DNA from: a virus
Length of the DNA: 27,798 nucleotides
Virus record (IMG/VR): IMGVR_UViG_3300024520_005213
Coordinates: 1-27,798 of that record
Strand: one strand, 5' to 3'
A program made the translations under genes and the position numbers. The notes under the pieces were generated by a model. That model was not told the origin of the DNA, did not search any database, and saw only the letters and a list, made by a program, of their open reading frames with translations. Each line of letters opens with the position of its first letter. Positions within the stretch are counted from its first letter, which is position 1. Positions 21,217 through 27,798 of this stretch are shown piece after piece.

Positions 21217-21939
21217 ATGGGTGTATTGACTACATTAGCATTAGTGGCGGGCGGGGTAGCTGCGGCGACCCTTGGCTCTAAGGAGCAAGGCAAGGCCGGT
21301 GATGCCCTAAGCTCATTTAGCCCGGCTGGATTTAGCTCGCCTGGACTCTCTGGATCATTTAATCGCAATACCAATAGTTTTAATCTTAACCGAACGGCGG
21401 AAGGTGAGGCGGCATTGTCGGATGTTCGTGGTGGATTTGAAGGGCTGTCAGAAGAGATCCGTGGACTTCGGCCCGATGTAAAACCTGGTTTCGGTCGTCT
21501 CACGAAAAGTCGTATTGAAGCAATTCGTGCCGCGGGTTCAAGAACGGTTGGCAATCTTCGCGAAGAACTCGGGAAGCGCCGGGTTTTAGGTTCAAGTTTC
21601 GCTTCACGAGAGATTGCATCTACTGAGGCAGAGTTTGGTCGGATTGAAGAAGCAGCACGCGCTGAGTCGTTCCTTCAGGAATTTGAACTGACGCGGCAAC
21701 TTATTAGCGATGAGTTTCAATCGTCAATAGCGGGTGCGACGGCAGTGTTAAGTCAATTGAACTTTGAAACAACCCTTGCGGCTAATTTATCCGCTAGTGC
21801 GTCACAACAGAACCAAAACATTTCAGTTGCGACAGCAGAGATGCGTTCGGCTGCTGCTAGCGGTTTTTTCGAGTTAGCCGGAACTCTTTTCGGCCTTGGG
21901 AAATCAACCTTCGGTGGCGCGCGACCATCCACCGCTTAA
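21217..21939 (+). CDS. Internal virion / ejection-like protein, 240 aa
   Basis: The protein starts with a short hydrophobic, Ala/Gly-rich segment (VLTTLALVAGGVAAATLG) and continues with Gly/Ser/Phe/Asn-rich sequence (PAGFSSPGLSG). A helical body (EAIRAAGSRTVGNLREELGK) follows, then an Ala/Ser/Gln-rich C-terminal part (ATAEMRSAAASGFFELAGTL). This composition is typical of small ejection proteins (T7 gp14/P22 gp7-like role: membrane-associated, released with DNA). The N-terminal segment could insert into a membrane but has no charged n-region, so it is not a classic signal peptide. Family assignment is by pattern and by place ahead of two larger internal proteins. Confidence 0.55.
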   Translation: MGVLTTLALVAGGVAAATLGSKEQGKAGDALSSFSPAGFSSPGLSGSFNRNTNSFNLNRTAEGEAALSDVRGGFEGLSEEIRGLRPDVKPGFGRLTKSRIEAIRAAGSRTVGNLREELGKRRVLGSSFASREIASTEAEFGRIEEAARAESFLQEFELTRQLISDEFQSSIAGATAVLSQLNFETTLAANLSASASQQNQNISVATAEMRSAAASGFFELAGTLFGLGKSTFGGARPSTA

Positions 21940-21973
21940 TTGAATGTGTAATACAGGTCAAAGGTATTAAGCT

Positions 21974-23608
21974 ATGGCTAATTTTGATTCGCCGGGCGCT
22001 GGCCTGGCTAGGGGTTTGAGGTCTGGTCTTGCCATAGGCGATTCCATCAACCAAAGAAAAGTAGAGGCCGATGAAAGGGAGAAGGCAGAGGCCACTGCCG
22101 CAATTCAGAAGGTTGAGGATGCTGCCGAGAAAGCCCGGGAATCGGCCGTCAACAACGTAAGCATGATTGCTGGTTACGCCAGAGACGCTGCCGCGAAAGG
22201 CGCCCTGCCGGAACAGATGGAAAAATTTCGGCAAGCGGCGCTCGCTTCAGCCATGTCTTATGGTCAATTTCTTGAAGAGGCCAGGGCTACTGCAGCAAAC
22301 TCTAAAATAGACCCAAGTGCCATTCCATCTGGCCGGGATTTTGTTGATAGGCAAATGGCCCTGTTCGATGCTGGCGTACAGAGTGCGTCTATTGAGGACA
22401 CGAGTGGCGACTTCACGACTCTTACGCCAGAGCAAAAAGCCGCTGCAGGATTCGCAGAAGATGATCCGCGCGTCATTCAGGCTGGCCCCGACGAGCGATT
22501 GAGCCCGGTATCTCAGCCAACTCGCGACCCGGCGAGCGCTGCGGCCGACCAGTTCGTAACCCTGCCTGATGAGAAGGCGGTAGCGCTCGGGTTCCCCACT
22601 GGAACCATTGTTCAGGAACAATCCAACGGGAAGCTGATAACGAGTTTCAGCCCCGGTGGCGAGGATTCGAAAACGACATTCGAAACCCTTTCACCGGAAG
22701 AAGTGGTCGAGCAAGGATTCACTCCGGGGTCTATCGTGCAGAGGGATTCCAACGGGAAATTGCATATTACTTTCGGCTCCAAAGAGCCGGAAGGTGGTGG
22801 CGAGTTTACGTTACTCTCTGACGAAGAAGTGGCTGAGGCCGGGTTCCCTGTGGGGGCCGTTGTGGAGCGCGGTCCAAATAAACAGGTTACGCTCAAGTTC
22901 GACCCGACCGAGGATGAGTCAGCGATTGCCGAGCGCGTAGCCCTGCTGACCCCATTCGTCGGTGACGAAGCTGCGGTTGGTATAGCGACAGGTCGATTTG
23001 CTGTCAGCACGAATCCGATTACGAATGAAAGCGTGGTTCTTGACAAGGCGACTGGCGATCCTGTTGGCGATCCGATTCCGGCTCCGCCGCCGGAAGTCGT
23101 TCCGCCGATCGTTGAGACGGATGTTGATTTGGGCGCCGCTCTCGGCGGCGAAGGCGTATTCAAGAATGTCGTGAATGTACTGACAGATGCCATTGGAGCG
23201 GGGGCGACATTTGAGGACACGCAGGCGTCGACTACTGCGCTGAACACCTTGCAGCAGAAGACGAAACTCTCTCTGCAGGCTGCGATTCCTGGTCGGCCAG
23301 CCAAAGACATTCGCGAAGACCTTTTGAAGTTGACGGTTACGCCGAACAGCCTTTTAACTGGACCGGATCGCGCGAAATCAAAATTTCAGGGTGTGGTTCA
23401 ACTGGTCGACAGTGAAATTACCCGTATGCAGAACATGCTGAAAACGCCGTTGAGCCCCGAAGATCAGGGCGCGCTGAAAGGCAATATTAGCGAACTCGAA
23501 TCACTGAAGGCTGCATACAGTCAGTTGATTGAGTCGTTCGACGTAGAGGAAGATGTCGATGCTGAGATGGAGGCGGATCTGGATTTCTTCGCACCGGAAG
23601 AAGAATAA
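21974..23608 (+). CDS. Internal virion protein with a fourfold repeat
   Basis: A 544-residue protein. Residues 1-110 are helical and Ala/Glu/Lys-rich. Residues 147-310 hold four degenerate repeats of 'F..L..EE....GF..G.iVq...nGk', the third and fourth best conserved. A Pro-rich hinge (PIPAPPPEVVPPIV) follows at about 369-382, then a helical C-terminal part ending in an acidic tail (DVDAEMEADLDFFAPEEE). Modular, low-Cys, acidic proteins like this sit in the ejection-protein position in marine-type podoviruses. No lytic transglycosylase or peptidase signature is visible. An AAAGG sequence lies ~10 nt before ATG 21974. The stop overlaps the next ATG (TAATG). Confidence 0.6.
   Translation: MANFDSPGAGLARGLRSGLAIGDSINQRKVEADEREKAEATAAIQKVEDAAEKARESAVNNVSMIAGYARDAAAKGALPEQMEKFRQAALASAMSYGQFLEEARATAANSKIDPSAIPSGRDFVDRQMALFDAGVQSASIEDTSGDFTTLTPEQKAAAGFAEDDPRVIQAGPDERLSPVSQPTRDPASAAADQFVTLPDEKAVALGFPTGTIVQEQSNGKLITSFSPGGEDSKTTFETLSPEEVVEQGFTPGSIVQRDSNGKLHITFGSKEPEGGGEFTLLSDEEVAEAGFPVGAVVERGPNKQVTLKFDPTEDESAIAERVALLTPFVGDEAAVGIATGRFAVSTNPITNESVVLDKATGDPVGDPIPAPPPEVVPPIVETDVDLGAALGGEGVFKNVVNVLTDAIGAGATFEDTQASTTALNTLQQKTKLSLQAAIPGRPAKDIREDLLKLTVTPNSLLTGPDRAKSKFQGVVQLVDSEITRMQNMLKTPLSPEDQGALKGNISELESLKAAYSQLIESFDVEEDVDAEMEADLDFFAPEEE
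22412..22903 (+). repeat. Four degenerate repeats of about 32-36 residues in the internal virion protein
   Basis: Protein residues 147-173, 194-226, 236-268 and 278-310 share F-x-x-L-x-x-(D/E)-(E/Q), then G-F-x-x-G-x-(I/V)-V-(Q/E), then N-(G/K)-x-(L/V)-x-x-x-F. The first copy lacks the second half (GFAEDDPRVIQAGPDER). The last three are spaced 42 residues apart, start to start. DNA identity among copies is low, so this is an old duplication kept at the protein level, not a recent DNA repeat. Confidence 0.75.
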
Positions 23609-26307
23609 TGGCCGAACAAACTTTACAAAGGATGGAACGCGCATTCAAGGCTGCGGCTGCGGCTTCTCGTGAAGCCGACAATGACGAAGACAAAGAGAGG
23701 GCTGCGGCGGCGGCCAAGAGACTCGGCACCGCCATCCGCCGCAAGCGCATCGAAGACCGGAGCGCTCTTGAGCGACTTGATGCCGGAACCGGTGTCGGGA
23801 TCGCGCAGACTGTCGGCGCGCCGGTCGATCTTGCTAATGCCATGCTGAATGTGGTGAATCTGGGTCATGAGGCCCCACTTGGCGGCTCGCAGAATATCCA
23901 GAGCATGATGGCCAAGGTTGGCCTGACGGTCCCGCCGGGGCAGGAAGAGGCGCTAGGACGCGCAGGACGGGTTGGACAGGTCGTAGGGGCATCAGCGGTC
24001 GCCGCGCCCGCGATTGTCGCTGCTGGCACCAGAGCGGCAGCCTCACAGATATTACCGCGCCAAGTGCCGGGGGCGATTACTCAGGCTCAGCCGGGCGTAG
24101 CCAGTGCAGTTGCTCAGGACGTTGCTGAAACTGCCGTTAGGGCACCCGGAGCATTTATTACGGCAGAGACCACAGCGGCAGCATCGGCCGGTCTGGCAGC
24201 GTTTGAAGCGGCACAGCGATTTCCTGACTCTCCGGGCGTGCAAGCCATGGCCGAGATTATCGGTGGGTTTGGTCCGAGTGCGGCCCCCCCTTTGGCGCGA
24301 TCCGCTGGAAGGGCCACCTCGAATCTAATTGAAAAAATTCCTCTTCTGGGACCAAAGATAGCGAGCGGCGTGCGCAGCATTATTGCCGGGCTTAGCCGAA
24401 GGGGCGGCAGACGGCGCGCGGAGGCGAGAGTGCGGCGAGCGGTTGAAGACCCGGATGTAGCGGCAGCGAGACTTGAAAGGACGGATGTTCTGGAAGATGC
24501 TTCGTTGACTGCGGCTCAAAAAATTGAAGAAGAAAGCCTTCTGTCGCTTGAGGCATCGGTTCTTGAATCAACTCCGGAACTGTCAATTGAGAGGCAGCGC
24601 CAATTGTCCGACGTAAATAAAGTCATTCGAAGCGCAATGCAGGAGGAAGTCAGGGAAATACCAACTGCAAAGGTAAAAGACTATTTGAGGGAACTACTGG
24701 ATACCCGGCTGAGTATGGCCGCCGCGCGTTCTGATGAGCGCCTTGCTGAGTTGGGTGTTTCTGGCACTCAAGAGGACATCAATCGCATTGCTCGTGAGGA
24801 AATTCTGAGGGTTCGAAAGGCGGCACGAAATCAGGAGCGACAGTTACACCGATCGATTGATCAAGATGCCGCAGTGCCAACTACTGCCGCGCAGGAAAAA
24901 TACGTGGAGTTCACGCTGGATTTGGGCAAGGCACAACAGGAAGACATCCCTGCCGCCGCAAGAAAGTTCCTTGATCCTGGGACCGAGCAAGCGCCGAACG
25001 GCAATTTCTTTGGCGATGAGACCACAGTCAGGGAACTTCGCAGCCTGCAGGGTAAGTTGCGTGAAACGGCACGATCAGCAGAAGCCGACTTTAAATTCAA
25101 TGAAGCGCGTGTTGCAAACGAACTGGCTGATGCGATAACTGAGGACATTGCCAATACTGTTGGTGGCCCAGAAGTCCGCGAAGCGGTTGATGTTGCAGTG
25201 GCGTTCTCGCGCGACTTTAATGATCGATTCACTCGCGGGCCGGTTGGCAGGTTGCTTGGGGCGGATAAGCGTGGTGGCGATGCAGTTCCATCGTCTTTGA
25301 CCTTACAAAGCACGGTTGGCGTTAGAGGTCCGCGCGCCAAGGTCGAGACGGATGCGCTGATCGAGGCTGTTCGCAGAAGCGGCGACGAAGAAGTTATGCG
25401 GAAGCATATCTCGGATTTTTTAATCACCGATTTCAAACGATCGGTGCTTGTTGACAACAGGGTAAATCAGGCTGCCGCGCGAAACTTCCTGAAGCAGAAT
25501 GAAGAGGTTTTGGCGAGGTTCCCGGAGACTCGCCGGGCGATGGAGCGAGCGCAGATAGCGGCCGGCGAACTGGAGGCTCTTGAACAATTTGCTGACCCAC
25601 TAATTTCTCGCGCATCGGTATTCGTGAATGCACCTCTTGGCACCGAAATTCAGTCTGCCATCAAAACGGCTAAGCCCCAGGAAGCGATGGAAGGGCTCGT
25701 TGCTCTAACGCGGCAAGACCCGACCGGACAGGCCGAGCGAGGACTGAAAGCTGCATTTATGGATTTCCTGATGCGCAAGTCATTGATTACAAAATCACTG
25801 GATAAGAATGATCAGGCATTCGTATCCGGCGCCGAACTGATTAAACAGCTTGACGACCCGGAAGTGCTTGCGGCGATGAAGGGCCTTTTTACCCGCGAAG
25901 AATTGCAGCGTATTGTGAAAATAAAGAATACGGCTGTGGTTCTCGATCGAGCGAGAAAGGCAACACAAGCAGGAGAGGGCGTTATTGGCGATACGCCTGG
26001 TCAGATAACATCTCTTCTGGGCCGGGTAATAGGCGCACAGGGCGGGCGTGTGATTGCCGGCAAGACCGGTGGCGGCACGGTCCAAACGCCGGGAATCATA
26101 GCGTCCCAAGTAGCAAGGTTGCTCAAAGCCGGGGTACAAGACCCTGCTCGGCGGTTGTTGAACGACGCGATTCAGGACGAGTCTTTATTCCGTGTGTTGC
26201 TGATGCCGGGCAAAACCCATGCGACTGCTGCCAGAATACGCGCTCGTTTAAACGCATGGGTTGTCGATGTCCTGACCGAACAGGGCGCGATTGACGAGGA
26301 AGAGTGA
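23608..26307 (+). CDS. Large internal virion / ejection-like protein, 899 aa
   Basis: Mostly helical and rich in Ala, Arg, Glu and Gln. The N-terminal half has Ala/Gly-rich, moderately hydrophobic stretches (QVVGASAVAAPAIVAAGT, then AAASAGLAAFEAAQRF) and a strongly basic patch (LSRRGGRRRAEARVRRAVED) that could contact DNA or membrane. The rest alternates long coiled-coil-like helices (EEILRVRKAARNQERQLHRS). No peptidoglycan hydrolase motif is seen. Size, composition and place as the last internal gene before the fibre genes match large ejection proteins of podoviruses (T7 gp15/gp16-like in role only). The ATG overlaps the previous stop (TAATG). A separate short ATG frame overlaps its TGA at 26307. 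Confidence 0.65.
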   Translation: MAEQTLQRMERAFKAAAAASREADNDEDKERAAAAAKRLGTAIRRKRIEDRSALERLDAGTGVGIAQTVGAPVDLANAMLNVVNLGHEAPLGGSQNIQSMMAKVGLTVPPGQEEALGRAGRVGQVVGASAVAAPAIVAAGTRAAASQILPRQVPGAITQAQPGVASAVAQDVAETAVRAPGAFITAETTAAASAGLAAFEAAQRFPDSPGVQAMAEIIGGFGPSAAPPLARSAGRATSNLIEKIPLLGPKIASGVRSIIAGLSRRGGRRRAEARVRRAVEDPDVAAARLERTDVLEDASLTAAQKIEEESLLSLEASVLESTPELSIERQRQLSDVNKVIRSAMQEEVREIPTAKVKDYLRELLDTRLSMAAARSDERLAELGVSGTQEDINRIAREEILRVRKAARNQERQLHRSIDQDAAVPTTAAQEKYVEFTLDLGKAQQEDIPAAARKFLDPGTEQAPNGNFFGDETTVRELRSLQGKLRETARSAEADFKFNEARVANELADAITEDIANTVGGPEVREAVDVAVAFSRDFNDRFTRGPVGRLLGADKRGGDAVPSSLTLQSTVGVRGPRAKVETDALIEAVRRSGDEEVMRKHISDFLITDFKRSVLVDNRVNQAAARNFLKQNEEVLARFPETRRAMERAQIAAGELEALEQFADPLISRASVFVNAPLGTEIQSAIKTAKPQEAMEGLVALTRQDPTGQAERGLKAAFMDFLMRKSLITKSLDKNDQAFVSGAELIKQLDDPEVLAAMKGLFTREELQRIVKIKNTAVVLDRARKATQAGEGVIGDTPGQITSLLGRVIGAQGGRVIAGKTGGGTVQTPGIIASQVARLLKAGVQDPARRLLNDAIQDESLFRVLLMPGKTHATAARIRARLNAWVVDVLTEQGAIDEEE

Positions 26308-26310
26308 TGA

Positions 26311-27201
26311 CTGTCGGAGGATATCGCCATCTCTAATCCATACACTTCTGTTGCTGTAAGCGCGGCTTACAATGCCTCACCGCCTTCTGATGATGCGAGC
26401 GAGGTATCAGGGAATCAGCTTGAGTGGGGTAAGCACGTCAGCAAACTCTCTGGCCCGCTGAAGACCGCACTTGAGTCGATCAACACGAACAGCGTCAACG
26501 CTCATGCTGCACAGTTTGGCGGGACGTTCGAAACCAAGTCGACTGCTTACTCGGTTGCGGCGCCCGGGGATCGCGGCAAGGTTTTTTCGGTTACCGGAAC
26601 CACTACAATTACCCTGCCTGCCGTGGCGGATGCCGGTGACGGCTTTCCGGTTGGGATATTCAATACGGGCTCAGCGATTGTCACAATCGATGGGAATGCC
26701 TCTGAGTCAATCAATGGTTCTCCGACCGTCTCTCTAGCGGCTGGTCTCGGCGTCATTATTACTTGTGACGGGGCCGAGTGGATTGGCCTGATCTATAACC
26801 TGGACTTCTCCGGACTGGCGGCGATTGAGGGTAATGCGCTTGCGGCGACGGACGGGTTTATCGTTGACGATGCCGGCGTGCCGAAGCGGATGGAGTATAC
26901 GGACGCAGGGATACGCATCCAGACCATCACCGACACGACCGACACGCTGGCGACGGCTGACATGAACACGTTCATTCGGTACAACAACGCCAGCGCAATC
27001 GCTGTTACGCTGGATACTGGCACTGGCAAGGTCGGAAATTTCGTGATCATCAAGCAGGACGGTGCCGGCCAGGTAACGGTATCTGGCACAGCAACGCTTG
27101 AAACCGCGATCGGCAGCAAAACCCGGAAGCAAAAGAGCGTCATTATCTTGTTCCAGGATGAAGCAGACGTGTGGTCTGTGTACGGAGACACGGCAGCATG
27201 A
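26311..27201 (+). CDS. Tail fibre-like protein with a non-standard start
   Basis: The reading frame is open from 26311 to the TGA at 27199-27201 (296 residues if CTG 26311 starts it). The N terminus, AISNPYTSVAVSAAYNASPP followed by LEWGKHVSKLSGPLKTALES, is a pattern I associate with podovirus fibre/appendage proteins, so the whole frame is coding. There is no ATG, GTG or TTG in frame until GTG 26617. CTG 26311 has a GAGGAAGAG-like sequence about 7 nt upstream; ATC 26323 lies only 2 nt after GGAGG. The rest is beta-rich, with repeats like 'G.G..v.I...g...v.v.gt'. It is probably a virion surface protein. The stop overlaps the next ATG (ATGA). Confidence 0.7.
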   Translation: MSEDIAISNPYTSVAVSAAYNASPPSDDASEVSGNQLEWGKHVSKLSGPLKTALESINTNSVNAHAAQFGGTFETKSTAYSVAAPGDRGKVFSVTGTTTITLPAVADAGDGFPVGIFNTGSAIVTIDGNASESINGSPTVSLAAGLGVIITCDGAEWIGLIYNLDFSGLAAIEGNALAATDGFIVDDAGVPKRMEYTDAGIRIQTITDTTDTLATADMNTFIRYNNASAIAVTLDTGTGKVGNFVIIKQDGAGQVTVSGTATLETAIGSKTRKQKSVIILFQDEADVWSVYGDTAA

Positions 27202-27650
27202 ACCCGGTTTTTGCGGCTGCGGTTATGGCGGGGGGCGGCACTACGTTCCAGGTCGATGATGTCGTTACGGCCGTCGCCATTGATGCCGGTTCCCCCTACG
27301 ACTCAACGGTTGGCTTTCGGTTCCTGACGGATGGCACCTATGAAAAGCGCGACGATATTGATGGCGCTGAGAATTGGGACTTTGTAGGGAATTGGGCTGA
27401 ACCGCCGGAAAGGGCGGGGTTAGAGACCGTACACGTTCGATTTACGAACAAGGTAGGGTCAGGGGCGTTTACGACACTGGCCGCGGCTGAGGATGCGTGG
27501 ATCGAGGTAAGCGCGACGAGAACATGGGAATGGAATGACACTGGTGCTACGACCAATGATTCCACTTGCGACATACAGATCAGCCTGGATGCCGGTTCAA
27601 CGGTTCATGATACCATCGGCGGCAACAGCTTCAGCATAGACAACATATAG
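27198..27650 (+). CDS. Hypothetical structural-like protein, 150 aa
   Basis: A beta-rich, Thr/Asp/Gly-rich protein with a short hydrophobic start (MNPVFAAAVMAGGG). It has recurring 'DAGS...' motifs (VAIDAGSPYDSTVGFRFLTD and ISLDAGSTVHDTIGG). Composition is like small tail or fibre-associated proteins, and it is coupled (ATGA) to the fibre-like gene. No named family recognised. A longer frame starting at 27171 only shadows the previous gene. Confidence 0.65.
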   Translation: MNPVFAAAVMAGGGTTFQVDDVVTAVAIDAGSPYDSTVGFRFLTDGTYEKRDDIDGAENWDFVGNWAEPPERAGLETVHVRFTNKVGSGAFTTLAAAEDAWIEVSATRTWEWNDTGATTNDSTCDIQISLDAGSTVHDTIGGNSFSIDNI

Positions 27651-27657
27651 GCTCGTC

Positions 27658-27798
27658 ATGATTACAAATATCCCGGTCGTGTACATCTGCCCGAAACAAT
27701 GTCCATACACGATCGAAGGCGTCAATCTAGCCGAGATGCGACGGGCCAAACTTCGAACCATTGCGAAGAAACTGAAACTGTCGCCGGATGGAACGAAG
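27658..27798 (+). CDS. 5' part of an unrecognised gene (partial)
   Basis: ATG 27658 begins 47 codons that run off the window: NIPVVYICPKQCPYTIEG, then RRAKLRTIAKKLKLSPDGTK. The second half resembles the first part of a SAP/HeH-like helix pair (compare the 17348 gene). A Cys pair (C-P-K-Q-C) lies just before. Codon use is like the neighbours. The true length and function are unknown. Start support is only the position 7 nt after the previous stop, with no clear Shine-Dalgarno sequence. Confidence 0.5.
   Translation, partial: MITNIPVVYICPKQCPYTIEGVNLAEMRRAKLRTIAKKLKLSPDGTK

Noticed and set aside
22783-22798. CGGCTC-CAAA-GAGCCG hairpin as terminator
   Set aside because: It lies inside a coding gene, has no T tract, and translation continues through it.
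22612-23310. 232-residue minus-strand frame
   Set aside because: Ser/Pro/Thr-rich low-complexity antisense of an acidic Glu/Gly-rich protein; typical shadow.

Overview
The window is a 27.8 kb piece of a tailed double-stranded DNA phage with a podovirus-type virion, or of a provirus of that kind. The evidence is a T7/N4-like late block in order: terminase large subunit, portal, scaffold-like protein, N4-gp56-type major capsid protein, head-tail adaptor, beta-rich nozzle/tail protein, internal (ejection) proteins and tail fibre-like proteins. No tape-measure gene, tail-sheath gene, integrase or tRNA is visible. Genes are tightly packed on the + strand with ATGA, TAATG or TAGTG junctions, and Shine-Dalgarno sequences are common. 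These signals point to a bacterial, probably Gram-negative, host, but the host cannot be named from the sequence.

Layout. (1) Positions 1-2834 hold a coupled set of small genes: the 3' end of one gene, three unrecognised proteins, a J-domain protein and a Phd/YefM-like protein with a C-terminal extension. (2) Positions 2841-5414 encode an exported fibronectin-III-like protein, a DUF115/MptE-like protein and a tail-appendage protein. (3) Positions 5421-10600 are a sugar and methyl-transfer cassette: three class I methyltransferases, a GT2 glycosyltransferase, a GT-D glycosyltransferase with its DXE motif, a CapD/FlaA1-like nucleotide-sugar dehydratase, a DxD glycosyltransferase and a small zinc-ribbon protein. 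It lies between the appendage gene and the terminase and could build or modify a glycan on the virion or on the host surface. (4) Positions 10588-17287 hold packaging and capsid genes. The capsid gene has its own leader with a promoter candidate and is followed by a strong intrinsic terminator. (5) Positions 17348-27798 hold connector, tail, two GNAT-like proteins, internal virion proteins and fibre-like proteins.

The most unusual element is in the terminase. A 317-residue intein interrupts the Walker A motif, and the homing-endonuclease gene expected inside it is not in the intein reading frame. Instead, an HTH-HNH endonuclease of 267 codons lies on the opposite strand, inside the intein coding sequence. 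It overlaps part of the N-terminal splicing domain and has its own candidate promoter (a perfect TATAAT) and ribosome binding site embedded in the intein sequence. It is the only minus-strand gene I can support in the window. The same DNA would thus encode a spliceable intein on one strand and its mobility enzyme on the other, with enzyme expression uncoupled from terminase expression. I do not know of a described example, but I could not search.

Other points of interest are a fibre gene whose reading frame has no ATG/GTG/TTG start (CTG at 26311 is the best candidate), a fourfold degenerate repeat in an internal virion protein, and two neighbouring GNAT-like genes in the structural block.
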